Source of the DNA: Ruegeria conchae
GTDB lineage: Bacteria > Pseudomonadota > Alphaproteobacteria > Rhodobacterales > Rhodobacteraceae
Reading direction: 5' to 3'
Assembly (NCBI RefSeq): GCF_000192475.1
Contig: NZ_AEYW01000013.1
Location: 434,001 to 498,000 of the forward strand
DNA length: 64,000 nucleotides
Below the pieces are notes generated by a model. It did not search any database. It was not told the DNA's origin and was given only the letters and a program-made list of their open reading frames with translations. Of this stretch, positions 7,539 through 16,650 are shown in pieces (the stretch's first letter is position 1; each line of letters opens with the position of its first letter). The position numbers were made by a program, and so were the translations under genes.

Positions 7539-8767
7539 CATTCCTGGTCGCGCTCTGCCGTCAATTCAACTTTGACAGCGACAGTGAAGCCTAACGAATC
7601 TTCAGTGGGTTGCGATGTGCCGACGTTGAAATCCATGCGGTTGAGCTCCAGACTGCCGGACATGGTCGCTTCATCGTCCGCAATCTCCAGCGTGAACGGC
7701 AGAACAACATCAACCGATTTATCTCGGATCGTCAGAGGCCCACGTGCTTCGTAGCCTGTTTCTGTTTTGAGAAGATCAGCTTTGAATTGAGCCGTGGGAA
7801 ATGTCTTGCTGTCGAAGAAATCCGCACCCATCGCCTGATCGGTGACCGTACCAAGGCTGAGTGATCCGATCGCAATGGTCACATCGACCGATCCCGCCAG
7901 TCCCGGTTCGGTGGGGTCCTCGAACGCAATCGCCGCAGTCCAGTCGGCGAATTCACCGGTCACCGGGCTCCCCAACTGGGAAATCGTGATCGACAGGGTG
8001 CCTTCCTCAACCTCCCACTCTGATTGGACATCTTCAAGCTCTGCAGTGTCCAACGAGGCTTTGCCGTGGTCGTCAAACTCGCCAGTGGCCCAGCCAACGA
8101 CGAGCACCGCAGCCCATATTGCCAAAGCGGCAAACGCGGGTACGGTCGAATGGTGCTGTGCTGGTGGCTGTGGCGCCTCGGATCGACCCGGCAGCATGCG
8201 GCGCAGAGTGCTGTCTCTGTCCACGACATGGTGTTTCAACGCACCCGCGATATGTAGCAAGAGCGATCCGGCCAGTACCAAGATGAATAACCAATGAAAG
8301 GCGGCGGTTAGCTCGGCGAGAAATGCCGATTTTGGAACAAACGGCAGGTTCTGACCGAACGGCCAGAGAATTGGGGCAAAGCCTTCGGCGGCGGCGTGGT
8401 GGATCCAGCCACTGAGTGGAACCAATATCAGCGAACCGTAAAGTAACCAGTGCACGGTTTCAGCGGCAAAGGCCTCGGGCTTGTTATCGGCGTTGAGCAG
8501 ACCGGGTTTTGTTTGGTTTAGAGCCCAGAGGATTCGTGCCAGAGCCACGAAGAACACGGTGACCCCGACGGTCTTATGCAACGAAAATAGCCGGGCCGCG
8601 CGGGCGATATCATCCTCGGTCGTTTGGATGTTTGGATCATATATCGCGTGGGCCAGTTCATTCGCGAACCAACCCAGTGGCAGAGCCGTCAGGATCAGCA
8701 GTGCAGTCAACCAATGAAATGCTTTGGTTACACCACCATAGCTGGACTGGGTATTTGTCAGGGACAT
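7538..8767 (-). CDS. Cytochrome b561 fused to a YceI domain
   Basis: 409 residues. Residues 1-200 form a four-helix cytochrome b561 domain with haem-ligand type His in FHWLTALLILTALPLGW, LHKTVGVTVFFVALARILW, HWLLYGSLILVPLSGW and FHWLFILVLAGSLLLHIAGALKHH. A further hydrophobic segment (ALAIWAAVLVVGWATG) leads into a C-terminal YceI-like barrel of about 170 residues (MGADFFDSKTFPTAQFKADL, GPLTIRDKSVDVVLPFTL). B561 proteins move electrons between quinol and periplasmic acceptors; the attached barrel may present or bind a quinone-like molecule. The separate YceI gene next door points to a shared job. Not split by a frameshift: one continuous frame. Confidence 0.88.
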   Translation of the reverse strand: MSLTNTQSSYGGVTKAFHWLTALLILTALPLGWFANELAHAIYDPNIQTTEDDIARAARLFSLHKTVGVTVFFVALARILWALNQTKPGLLNADNKPEAFAAETVHWLLYGSLILVPLSGWIHHAAAEGFAPILWPFGQNLPFVPKSAFLAELTAAFHWLFILVLAGSLLLHIAGALKHHVVDRDSTLRRMLPGRSEAPQPPAQHHSTVPAFAALAIWAAVLVVGWATGEFDDHGKASLDTAELEDVQSEWEVEEGTLSITISQLGSPVTGEFADWTAAIAFEDPTEPGLAGSVDVTIAIGSLSLGTVTDQAMGADFFDSKTFPTAQFKADLLKTETGYEARGPLTIRDKSVDVVLPFTLEIADDEATMSGSLELNRMDFNVGTSQPTEDSLGFTVAVKVELTAERDQE

Positions 8768-8939
8768 TGTTTAGCTCTCCGCATTTCTGGGTTGCGGCTA
8801 AGTTAAAGGGATGCTGTGCGGACACAAGGCGGAGAAATGCACAGTCAAGGTGTCCTGATGCAGAACGCATGCAACGCTTGTGCAGCGTCGTCAGTCAGTT
8901 TACACCCCGCCGCAATCTAACGTCATCCATGAGGTTGCA

Positions 8940-9878
8940 ATGACACGCGCATTCGTTTTCCCGGGGCAGGGTGCCCAGACCATCGGAATGGGCAAAGCAC
9001 TGGCGGAGGCCTATCCCGCCGCGCGCGCCATTTTCGATGAGGTCGATGAGGCCTTGGGCGAAAAGCTTAGCGATCTGATCTGGGAAGGCGATATTGCTGA
9101 ATTGACGCTGACGCAAAATGCTCAGCCTGCGCTGATGGCGACATCGATGGCGGCGATGCGTGCACTGGAGGCTGAAGGAGCGTCAATCTCGATGGCATCC
9201 TATGTGGCCGGACACTCGCTGGGTGAATACTCGGCTTTGGCCGCTGCCCGTGCTCTGTCAGTTGCTGACACCGCACGGCTGTTGCGGACGCGCGGACGGG
9301 CGATGCAAAGCGCTGTACCGGTAGGTGAAGGCGCAATGGCCGCAGTCCTGGGTCTGGACCTAGAAGCAGTGCGTCTGGTGGCCGAAGAGGCCGCGCAGGG
9401 AGAAGTTTGTCAGGCTGCCAATGACAACGATCCGACACAGGTCGTCGTCTCGGGCGCAAAGGCCGCTGTTGAACGCGCTGCCGAGATTGCCAAGGAAAAA
9501 GGTGCCAAACGCGCGATTATGTTGCCTGTAAGTGCTCCATTTCACTGTGCGCTGATGCAACCTGCTGCAGATGTAATGGCAGACGCTCTGGCTGCCGTGG
9601 AAATCAAGGCACCTGCCGTGCCGTTGGTCGCGAATGTTCGGGCCGATGCTGTGACCGATCCGGATGTGATCCGACAGCTGCTGGTGGAACAGGTAACAGG
9701 TTCGGTTCGGTGGCGCGAGAGCGTGCAGTACATGGTCGCACAAGGTGTGACCGAGGTGTGGGAGATCGGCGCGGGTAAAGCTTTGTCTGGCATGATCCGC
9801 AAGATTGATCGTGCGCTGTCCTGCACGGCGGTTGGATCGCCTGAAGACGTACAAAAAGCCGTTAACCCCGGCGCATAA
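8940..9878 (+). CDS. fabD: Malonyl-CoA:ACP transacylase
   Basis: 312 residues from the ATG at 8940 (GAGG upstream); an earlier in-frame ATG at 8880 would add 20 residues before the conserved FVFPGQGAQ start. Transfers malonyl from CoA to acyl carrier protein to feed chain elongation. Active-site Ser93 lies in GHSLGEYSAL, the Gln of GQGAQ forms the oxyanion hole, and the partner His is in PVSAPFHCALMQ. First gene of a fabD-fabG-acpP run, 44 bases before fabG. Confidence 0.96.
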   Translation: MTRAFVFPGQGAQTIGMGKALAEAYPAARAIFDEVDEALGEKLSDLIWEGDIAELTLTQNAQPALMATSMAAMRALEAEGASISMASYVAGHSLGEYSALAAARALSVADTARLLRTRGRAMQSAVPVGEGAMAAVLGLDLEAVRLVAEEAAQGEVCQAANDNDPTQVVVSGAKAAVERAAEIAKEKGAKRAIMLPVSAPFHCALMQPAADVMADALAAVEIKAPAVPLVANVRADAVTDPDVIRQLLVEQVTGSVRWRESVQYMVAQGVTEVWEIGAGKALSGMIRKIDRALSCTAVGSPEDVQKAVNPGA

Positions 9879-9922
9879 ACAAAAGACAGTCGCCGGTTTC
9901 GGCGGCCAGAGAGGGAACATAG

Positions 9923-10660
9923 ATGTTTGATTTGACAGGTAAGAATGCGCTAGTCACTGGTGCTTCGGGTGGAATTGGAGGCGATATCGCTCGCGCTCTG
10001 TACGACGCTGGTGCCACTGTTGGTCTTTCCGGAACGCGAGTAGAGCCTCTGCAAGCCTTGGCTGACAGTCTGGGCGACCGTGCGCATGTCCTGCCTTGCA
10101 ACCTGAGCGATCCCGAGGCCGTCGAGGCACTGCCGAAACAGGCAGTCGAGGCGATGGGCTCGGTCGATATTCTGGTCAACAACGCAGGCATCACGCGCGA
10201 CAACTTGTTCATGCGCATGTCAGATGAAGAGTGGCAGAGCGTGATCGACGTGAACATGACCGCCACTATGAAGCTGTGCAAAGGCGTGATCCGGGGCATG
10301 ATGAAGGCGCGCTGGGGCCGGATCGTGAACGTTTCGTCGGTAGTGGCTGCGATCGGGAACCCGGGTCAGGCGAACTATGCCGCCTCCAAGGCCGGTATGA
10401 TCGGCTTTTCCAAGGCGCTGGCGCATGAAGTTGCGACCCGTGGCATCACCGTGAACGCGGTTGCGCCGGGCTTCATCACCACCGCAATGACCGAGAAGCT
10501 GACCGATGAGCAAAAGAAGGGTCTGCTGCTCAAGGTTCCGGCAGGTCGTATGGGTGATCCACAGGAAATCGCAGCCGCTGTGCTGTATCTTGCAAGCCCC
10601 GAAGCAGGTTATGTTACCGGAAGCACCTTGCATGTGAATGGCGGTATGGCCATGTTGTAG
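9923..10660 (+). CDS. fabG: 3-oxoacyl-ACP reductase
   Basis: 245 residues, standard length for this short-chain dehydrogenase. NADPH-binding TGASGGIG is at 12-19, NNAG at 87-90, and the catalytic Ser139-Tyr152-Lys156 set lies in NVSSVVAAIGNPGQANYAASK. C-terminal end VTGSTLHVNGGMAML is typical of FabG. It reduces 3-oxoacyl-ACP in the cytoplasm during fatty acid elongation. It sits between fabD and acpP. Confidence 0.95.
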   Translation: MFDLTGKNALVTGASGGIGGDIARALYDAGATVGLSGTRVEPLQALADSLGDRAHVLPCNLSDPEAVEALPKQAVEAMGSVDILVNNAGITRDNLFMRMSDEEWQSVIDVNMTATMKLCKGVIRGMMKARWGRIVNVSSVVAAIGNPGQANYAASKAGMIGFSKALAHEVATRGITVNAVAPGFITTAMTEKLTDEQKKGLLLKVPAGRMGDPQEIAAAVLYLASPEAGYVTGSTLHVNGGMAML

Positions 10661-10688
10661 TCGCAATTCGGGGCTGATGCGAAAGCGT

Positions 10689-10754
10689 TTGCCTTGTGCG
10701 TAGTCTGTGTTATAGGCGGCGCATATGCGCAGGAACCGGTCCAAGGGCCGGTTC
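10689..10754 (+). promoter_or_regulatory. Likely acpP promoter and leader hairpin
   Basis: TTGCCT (10689-10694), 16 bases, TATAGG (10711-10716) resemble a sigma-70 promoter. A GAACCGG / CCGGTTC hairpin (10733-10754) lies just downstream, at about the expected transcript start. A separate promoter would allow acpP to be expressed above fabD-fabG. Confidence 0.5.
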
Positions 10755-10869
10755 TCTGATTTCCCGGGGACCCGGGACCCAAACCGCCCGGAAAGGGCAA
10801 AACCAGTCCATCCCGAACGGGCAAGGGCAGAACCGGGCGGACAGCCCTGAAATGAAATGAGGAATAGAC

Positions 10870-11103
10870 ATGAGCGACGTCGCAGATCGCGTAAAGAAGA
10901 TCGTTGTTGAGCACCTGGGTGTTGAAGAGGACAAGGTTGCTGAAAACGCCTCGTTCATCGACGATCTGGGCGCAGACAGCCTGGACACCGTTGAGCTGGT
11001 AATGGCGTTCGAAGAAGAGTTCGGCATCGAGATTCCGGACGACGCTGCCGAGACCATCCAGACCTTTGGCGACGCGGTCAAATTCATCAGCGAAGCTTCC
11101 TAA
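10870..11103 (+). CDS. acpP: Acyl carrier protein
   Basis: 77 residues, acidic, all-helical. The phosphopantetheine attachment site is Ser37 in [19 protein letters not shown]. It carries growing acyl chains in the cytoplasm and is also the usual acyl donor for LuxI enzymes such as the one at 2163-3017. Its own promoter-like sequence lies upstream and a strong terminator downstream. Confidence 0.98.
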   Translation: MSDVADRVKKIVVEHLGVEEDKVAENASFIDDLGADSLDTVELVMAFEEEFGIEIPDDAAETIQTFGDAVKFISEAS

Positions 11104-11125
11104 GCTTATCGTTCTAAGACAAAAG

Positions 11126-11159
11126 CGGCGCTTCCGGGCAACGGAAGCGCCGTTTTTTT
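11126..11159 (+). terminator. Terminator after acpP
   Basis: Perfect 11-bp stem CGGCGCTTCCG / CGGAAGCGCCG followed by seven T. Confidence 0.93.
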
Positions 11160-11242
11160 GTGCCTGACGTAATTCGCACTTGCCTTGATCTGTTGAGAAT
11201 TCGCAATCTGGCGCTTGAGGCAAAAAATAAGCGGGTAAGGGC

Positions 11243-11782
11243 ATGATAAGATCCATCCCGATGATCAATACGGCGCGTCTGACCTTGTGTGCGATGCGCC
11301 CCGAGGATTTCAACCGTTTCGCCGAGATCTGGCGTGATCCGAAAGTTGTGCGACATATCGGTGGCACCCCGAAGACGCGTGGCGAGGCCTGGGATTCCTT
11401 CTTGCGCAACGCTGGCCACTGGCAGATGACCGGTTTCGGTCAATGGGGTGTGATGCTGCAATCGAATCGCACTTTGATCGGGCAGGCCGGGTTCTTTTTC
11501 GGCAACCGCGAGCTCGGAGAAGATTTTGATGGCTTCCCTGAAGCAGGGTGGGTTCTGGACCCAGAATTGCAAGGGCAGGGGTACGGGCGCGAAGCCGCCC
11601 AAGCCGCGCATGATTGGTTCGACCGCGTCATACCCGGCCCGCTTGTCGCGCTGATTGATGCCGACCATGCAGCGTCTCAGCGACTGGCTGAGAAGTTGGG
11701 CTACAAGTTGCTGCGTGAGGCAGAGTACCTCGACACGGCGGTTCATTTGTTTCGCCGTGATGGACCCCCGGCGCGGGTCTGA
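11243..11782 (+). CDS. GNAT-family N-acetyltransferase (RimJ/RimL type)
   Basis: 179 residues. The opening INTARLTLCAMRPEDFNRFAEIWRDP is typical of RimJ/RimL-like acetyltransferases, and the acetyl-CoA loop reads LQGQGYGREAAQAAHDWF (Q/R-x-x-G-x-G/A motif). Late conserved segment HAASQRLAEKLGYKLLREAEY. It transfers acetyl from acetyl-CoA to an amine, often a protein N-terminus or a small molecule; the substrate is unknown. Start may be the ATG at 11243 or the one at 11261. It sits alone between the acpP terminator and a HisA-like gene. Confidence 0.85.
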   Translation: MIRSIPMINTARLTLCAMRPEDFNRFAEIWRDPKVVRHIGGTPKTRGEAWDSFLRNAGHWQMTGFGQWGVMLQSNRTLIGQAGFFFGNRELGEDFDGFPEAGWVLDPELQGQGYGREAAQAAHDWFDRVIPGPLVALIDADHAASQRLAEKLGYKLLREAEYLDTAVHLFRRDGPPARV

Positions 11783-11905
11783 AACGCTTATACTTGAGCA
11801 ATGCCGCAAACGGCATTTACTTTGCCGATCCCGGGAAAAGATGGGAGGGGCGGCGGAGATATGGTATCGTGGTATTGCCATTTGAGTGAGCGGAGGAAAA
11901 GGCTC

Positions 11906-12649
11906 ATGAGAATTTATCCCACGATGGAACTACAGAACGGTCGCTGTGTGACGCTGGACAAGGGGCGTCTGGATGACGCGATGATCTGGCATGTGAATCC
12001 GGTAGAGACCGCGCGAAGCTGGTCGGCTGCAGGCGCAGCATGGATGCAACTGACGGACTTCGATGCCATCGAAGGACGTGACACCAATGCAGAGCTGGTT
12101 GAAGAGATCATTCGTTCGTCCGAGATGTCCGTGCAGTTGGCCGGTGGCATGCGGACGCGCGAGCAGGTTGAATATTGGATCAACAAAGGCGCTGGGCGAA
12201 TCGTAATCGGGACGTTGGCGGCCTGGGACCCTCAATTGGTTAAAGAACTGGCTAAGCTGTATCCTGATCAGATCGTATTGGCAGTTGATGTCTGGCAAGG
12301 CCAGGTGATGACCGAAGGTTGGCGAAGCCAGAGCGCCTTTACACCGGAAGCGTTCATTGAAGCATTTGCAGATACACCATTTGCGGCCATTTTGGTCACT
12401 GACATCGATAGCGACATGGAAGATGTCGAGGCGCAGCTGGGGCTGATCTCGGGTCTCGCCGAGAAATCACGCACACCGATCATTGCAAGCGGCGTCGTCC
12501 GTACTGCAGATGATATTTCGCGCCTTGCCTATATATCGAATATTTCAGGCGCAATCGTTGGTCGCGCACTGTTCCGCAAAACAGTTGATTTGTCCGAAGC
12601 GTTGGAAGTTGCAAAATCGGCGCACGAGCCGGTCGCTGAATTCCAGTAG
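11906..12649 (+). CDS. Divergent HisA-like TIM-barrel protein
   Basis: 247 residues from the ATG at 11906 (GGAGG 9 bases upstream); in-frame codons before it look non-coding. The whole chain follows the HisA (ProFAR isomerase) half-barrel pattern: MELQNGRCVTLDKG, VQLAGGMRTREQVEYWINKGAGRIVIGTLA, LAVDVWQGQVMTEGW, ILVTDID, PIIASGVVRTADDISRL. The second catalytic Asp is present (Asp128), but the first (Asp8 in HisA) is Glu8. It is far from his genes here. It may be a paralogue with a changed reaction; a true hisA would be expected elsewhere in the genome. Confidence 0.75.
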   Translation: MRIYPTMELQNGRCVTLDKGRLDDAMIWHVNPVETARSWSAAGAAWMQLTDFDAIEGRDTNAELVEEIIRSSEMSVQLAGGMRTREQVEYWINKGAGRIVIGTLAAWDPQLVKELAKLYPDQIVLAVDVWQGQVMTEGWRSQSAFTPEAFIEAFADTPFAAILVTDIDSDMEDVEAQLGLISGLAEKSRTPIIASGVVRTADDISRLAYISNISGAIVGRALFRKTVDLSEALEVAKSAHEPVAEFQ

Positions 12650-12665
12650 ACATAGCGCAACAAAA

Positions 12666-12702
12666 AACCCGGCCGTTATATGCTTGATGTCGGTCGGGTT
12701 TT
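12666..12702 (+). terminator. Terminator after the HisA-like gene
   Basis: Stem AACCCGGCCG / CGGTCGGGTT with a 15-base loop, then TT and, after CAC, a run of five T. Confidence 0.65.
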
Positions 12703-12853
12703 CACTTTTTCACGCATTTTAGATTACATGGCAGAGTTTTGAACGATTTCCGGTTTGGGGATACCGAGCCAGATTCTGCCGTTGCTCTTGCCCCCGCACC
12801 CCGGGCCGGGGTATGAGCGGTTCTCATAACAGGAAGCAGGCAAGAGGCACTTC

Positions 12854-14119
12854 ATGCGCAGAGTCGTCGTAACCGGTCTTGGATTGGTCACTCCTTTGGC
12901 CAGTGGGGTTGAGGAAACATGGTCGCGGCTGCTGGACGGCGAGTCCGGTGCAGGCCCGATCACACATTTCGACGCTGAGGCAAGCGGGGTCACCACGACC
13001 TATGCCTGCGAAGTGCCGCGCGGAGATGGCACCGACGGAACGTTCAATCCCGATGATTGGATGCCACCGAAAGAGCAGCGCAAGATTGAGGATTTCATTC
13101 TCTATTCGATCGCGGCTGCCGAGATGGCCTGCAAGGATGCCAATTGGCTGCCCGAGGACGAAGAAGACCGCCTGCGCACGGGCGTTCTGATCGGATCGGG
13201 TATTGGCGGGCTTGGGTCGATTGCCAACACAGCAAATCTGATCCGCGACAAAGGTCCGCGTCGAGTGTCACCGTTCTTTATTCCGGGCGCTCTGATCAAT
13301 CTGGCCTCGGGTCAGGTATCGATCCGGCATGGATTTAAGGGGCCGAACCACTCGGTCGTTACCGCGTGCTCGACCGGTGCCCATGCGATCGGCGACGCCA
13401 GCCGCATCATCCGCGCCGGAGATGCAGATGTGATGATCGCGGGCGGCGGCGAGGGCTGCATCTGCGAAATCGGTATCGCAGGCTTCAACGCCTGCAAAGC
13501 CTTGTCGACCAAATATGCCGGTGACCCGAAGAAGGCGAGCCGCCCCTATGATATTGACCGCGACGGTTTCGTCATGGGTGAGGGCGCGGGTATCGTGGTT
13601 CTTGAGGATTACGAACACGCTAAAGCTCGTGGTGCGAAAATTTACGCGGAGGTGCTGGGTTACGGTATGTCCGGCGACGCCTATCACATCACTGCTCCGT
13701 CTGAGGATGGCGACGGGGCCGAACGCTCGATGAAAGCAGCGCTGCGCAGCGCGGGGCTTGAGCCGAAGGATCTGGACTACATCAACGCACATGGCACCTC
13801 GACCATGGCGGATACGATTGAGCTGGGTGCTGTAGAACGCCTGCTGGGGGATCACGCCAGCAACGCGACCATGACCTCGACCAAATCGGCCACCGGTCAT
13901 CTGCTGGGCGCTGCTGGCGCGATTGAGGCAATCTTCTCGATCCTTGCGATCCGCGATCAGGTCGCTCCGCCGACTATCAATCTGGACAACCCGGCGGTTG
14001 AAACTCCGATCGATCTGGCGCCGAATGCCAAGCGCGAGCGTGAGATCAATGTGGCCTTGTCAAACTCGTTCGGATTTGGCGGCACCAACGCAAGTGTGAT
14101 CTTCGGAAAGGTCAGCTAA
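12854..14119 (+). CDS. fabF: 3-oxoacyl-ACP synthase II
   Basis: 421 residues, normal length. Condenses malonyl-ACP with acyl-ACP. Nucleophile Cys172 lies in VVTACSTGAHAIGDA; the two His are in NAHGTSTMADTIE and KSATGHLLGAAGAIEA; the C-terminal loop is NSFGFGGTNAS. AGAGG precedes the ATG by 7 bases. Its stop codon is directly followed by the mltG start, so the two are translated in one transcript. About 200 bases upstream are non-coding and include a short palindrome (ACCCCGG-G-CCGGGGT, 12799-12813). Confidence 0.96.
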   Translation: MRRVVVTGLGLVTPLASGVEETWSRLLDGESGAGPITHFDAEASGVTTTYACEVPRGDGTDGTFNPDDWMPPKEQRKIEDFILYSIAAAEMACKDANWLPEDEEDRLRTGVLIGSGIGGLGSIANTANLIRDKGPRRVSPFFIPGALINLASGQVSIRHGFKGPNHSVVTACSTGAHAIGDASRIIRAGDADVMIAGGGEGCICEIGIAGFNACKALSTKYAGDPKKASRPYDIDRDGFVMGEGAGIVVLEDYEHAKARGAKIYAEVLGYGMSGDAYHITAPSEDGDGAERSMKAALRSAGLEPKDLDYINAHGTSTMADTIELGAVERLLGDHASNATMTSTKSATGHLLGAAGAIEAIFSILAIRDQVAPPTINLDNPAVETPIDLAPNAKREREINVALSNSFGFGGTNASVIFGKVS

Positions 14120-15277
14120 ATGTGGCGAGCGCTCGCTTCGAACGCGTTGACTATTCTGATCGTTGGCCTGTTCCTGATGGGTGGCGTCATCCTGTGGGGG
14201 CAGTCGCAATACAAGTCCGAAGGTCCCCTAGAAACTGCGATCTGTCTGCAGGTGAAGCCGGGGTCCAACATGACACGGGTCAGCCGTGATCTGGAGGATC
14301 AAGGTGCGATCAGCAGCGGGATGATTTTCCGCTTAGCTGCTGATTACACAGACAAATCTCAGCAATTGAAAGCGGGCAGCTTTCTGGTGCGCGAGGGGTC
14401 GTCGATGGAGCAAATCGTCGACGACATTACCCATAGCGGCGCCAGCACCTGCGGGACCGAGATTGAATACCGCATCGGTGTGACCCGTATGCAGACTCGC
14501 GTACGCGAACTGAACCCGGCGACGCTGGATTTCGACGAAGTCGCATCCTTCGTAGTCGGTGAAGAGGAAGCGCCTGAAGCCTATGCAGAAAAACGCGGCG
14601 AGGCGGATACGCGCTATCGCATTTCTCTGGCCGAAGGCGTTACCAGTTGGCAAATTGTCGAGTCGCTGAAAGCAATGGATTTACTGACCGGCGAGGTGGC
14701 CGAATTGCCCGCAGAAGGGATGTTGGCCCCTGATAGCTACGAGGTTAGACCCGGTGAAGATCGGAATGCAATTCTTGCTGAAATGCAGGAAAAACAGCAG
14801 CTTAGAATAAATGCGGCGTGGGAGGGGCGTCAGGACGGTTTGCCTTTGAACAGCCCTGAAGAGATGCTGGTTCTGGCTTCGATCATCGAAAAAGAAACGG
14901 GTCAACCGGAAGAGCGCGGCCAAGTGGCCAGCGTTTTCGTCAATCGTCTGAACCAAGGTATGAGGCTGCAGACTGACCCGACCGTAATCTATGGCGTGAC
15001 CAAGGGGCAGGGCACCTTGGGTCGCGGATTGCGGCAAAGCGAACTGCGCCGCGCGACGCCTTGGAACACCTATGTCATCGAGGGGTTACCGCCCACCCCG
15101 ATCGCCAATCCGGGCCTTGCGAGCCTTGAGGCTGCGGTGGCACCTGACAACACGGATTTCATCTTCTTCGTTGCAGACGGGACCGGTGGTCATGCCTTTG
15201 CCGAGACCCTGCAAGAGCACAATCGCAACGTCGCAAAGTGGCGCGAGATCGAGGCAGAGCGGAATTCAGGGAACTGA
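14120..15277 (+). CDS. mltG: Endolytic murein transglycosylase MltG
   Basis: 385 residues. One N-terminal membrane helix (NALTILIVGLFLMGGVILWG) anchors a periplasmic YceG-type domain. The catalytic Glu is expected in LASIIEKETGQPEER; other family blocks are QVASVFVNRLNQGMRLQTDPTVIYG and GLPPTPIANPGLASLEAAV. MltG cuts nascent glycan strands and sets their length. The ATG abuts the fabF stop, an arrangement often seen for fabF-mltG or pabC-mltG neighbours. Confidence 0.94.
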   Translation: MWRALASNALTILIVGLFLMGGVILWGQSQYKSEGPLETAICLQVKPGSNMTRVSRDLEDQGAISSGMIFRLAADYTDKSQQLKAGSFLVREGSSMEQIVDDITHSGASTCGTEIEYRIGVTRMQTRVRELNPATLDFDEVASFVVGEEEAPEAYAEKRGEADTRYRISLAEGVTSWQIVESLKAMDLLTGEVAELPAEGMLAPDSYEVRPGEDRNAILAEMQEKQQLRINAAWEGRQDGLPLNSPEEMLVLASIIEKETGQPEERGQVASVFVNRLNQGMRLQTDPTVIYGVTKGQGTLGRGLRQSELRRATPWNTYVIEGLPPTPIANPGLASLEAAVAPDNTDFIFFVADGTGGHAFAETLQEHNRNVAKWREIEAERNSGN

Positions 15278-15354
15278 TCTGATCTTCCGACTTGTACAGG
15301 TTTGAAACGGCGTGTTGTTCGACTTGTACAACACGAAATTCCAACCCCAGTAAT

Positions 15355-15390
15355 GAAACGGCCCAGTCACTCGACCGGGCCGTTTCTTGT
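15355..15390 (+). terminator. Terminator between mltG and the convergent helicase gene
   Basis: Perfect 10-bp stem GAAACGGCCC / GGGCCGTTTC (15355-15386), followed by TTGTT. It lies between two convergent genes and may serve both. An 11-base direct repeat CGACTTGTACA (15288-15298 and 15320-15330) lies just upstream. Confidence 0.65.
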
Positions 15391-16650
15391 TCAGGCCGCC
15401 TTGGCGCGACGTGGACGGCGGCGTTTCTGACCGCCCGGCTTCGGTGCGCCGGAGTGCTGAGGTTTCGGGCCACGACGACGATTGTTCGGACGGCGTGGGG
15501 ATTTCTTGGGCGCGATTGCTTCGGGCATCTCACCGCTGGCGACCGGGATCTCGATCTTCATCAGCTTCTGGATCTGACGTAGCAGGTCGACCTCTTCCGC
15601 CGAGCAGAAGGCGATGGCCTCACCCTCGCGGCCTGCACGGGCGGTGCGGCCGATGCGGTGGACATAGTTGTCGGGCACCTCGGGCAGATCGTAGTTGATC
15701 ACGTAAGCCACGCCCGGAATGTCGATGCCGCGCGCAGCGACGTCTGTTGCGACGAGGACGTTAATCTCGCCCGCGCGGAAGGCTTTGATCGCGCGATCAC
15801 GCTGGCCCTGACTTTTGTTGCCGTGGATCGAGGCTGCGTTGAAACCATCGGCAACCAGGCCTTTCATCAGCTTTTCCGCTCCGTGCTTGGTGCGGGAAAA
15901 GACCAACGTCAGCGCGTCCATGTCAGCCGAAAGGATTTCGCGCAGTTTGGCGGGTTTCGCAGGCTTTTCAACGAAGTGGATCGATTGAGTGATCTTGTCT
16001 GCCGCTTTGCCAGGGGGCGAGACCTGCACCCGTTGCGGATTGGTCAGGTAGGCGCGGCTGAGCTCTTCCATTTGTTTTGGCATCGTTGCCGAGAACAACA
16101 TGGTCTGGCGTGGCGTTCCTAGTTCCGGCGCGATGCGGCGCAGCGCATGGATGAAGCCCATGTCGAGCATCTGGTCCGCCTCGTCCAGCACGAGGTGCTT
16201 GACTGAGCCCAGATCAACAGCACCGCGGTCCATCAGGTCGATGAGGCGGCCGGGTGTGGCGACAAGGATGTCAGTGCCGCGCGCAAGGAACATGATCTGT
16301 TTGTTGATAGATTGGCCGCCGACCACGGTGGCAACCCGCAATTTGGTCTTTTTGGTAAGGCCCCGCAGGCTGTCCGCGATCTGGTTAACCAGTTCGCGGG
16401 TGGGCGCGAGGATCAAAGACTTGGCCGTTTTGGGCGCTGGTTTGCCGGGCTGGGCCAGCAGATGGTCGATCAGGGGCAAGCCAAAGGCCAGAGTCTTGCC
16501 AGTTCCGGTTTGAGCAAGGCCAAGAATATCGTGACCGTTAAGCGCCAGCGGGATCGCCTGGTTCTGGATTGGGGTCGGTTGAGTGAAGTTGGCGCGTTTG
16601 AGCGCATCATTCAGAGCGGGCGCGAGGCCCAGCATGTCGAAGTCGAACAA
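15391..16650 (-). CDS. DEAD-box ATP-dependent RNA helicase (RhlE-like)
   Basis: 419 residues. Helicase motifs in order: Q motif (ANFTQPTPIQNQAIP), Walker A AQTGTGKT, PTRELVNQI, VLDEADQMLDMGF (DEAD), FSATMP (SAT), VLVATDVAARGIDIPGV, HRIGRTARAGREG. The C-terminal tail is Lys/Arg/Pro-rich, as in RhlE-like proteins. It unwinds short RNA duplexes, probably in ribosome assembly or RNA decay. Start chosen as the TTG at 16650: AAAGGA lies 7 bases before it and the peptide reads FDFDMLGLAP. The frame is open to 16905, but that part is low-complexity Arg/Pro-rich and lacks a ribosome-binding site. An ATG at 16635 is the alternative. Confidence 0.93.
   Translation of the reverse strand: MFDFDMLGLAPALNDALKRANFTQPTPIQNQAIPLALNGHDILGLAQTGTGKTLAFGLPLIDHLLAQPGKPAPKTAKSLILAPTRELVNQIADSLRGLTKKTKLRVATVVGGQSINKQIMFLARGTDILVATPGRLIDLMDRGAVDLGSVKHLVLDEADQMLDMGFIHALRRIAPELGTPRQTMLFSATMPKQMEELSRAYLTNPQRVQVSPPGKAADKITQSIHFVEKPAKPAKLREILSADMDALTLVFSRTKHGAEKLMKGLVADGFNAASIHGNKSQGQRDRAIKAFRAGEINVLVATDVAARGIDIPGVAYVINYDLPEVPDNYVHRIGRTARAGREGEAIAFCSAEEVDLLRQIQKLMKIEIPVASGEMPEAIAPKKSPRRPNNRRRGPKPQHSGAPKPGGQKRRRPRRAKAA

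Noticed and set aside
15288..15330. 11-base direct repeat CGACTTGTACA between mltG and the helicase gene
   Set aside because: Only two copies, 32 bases apart, between convergent genes where no promoter is needed; most likely chance or part of the terminator surroundings.
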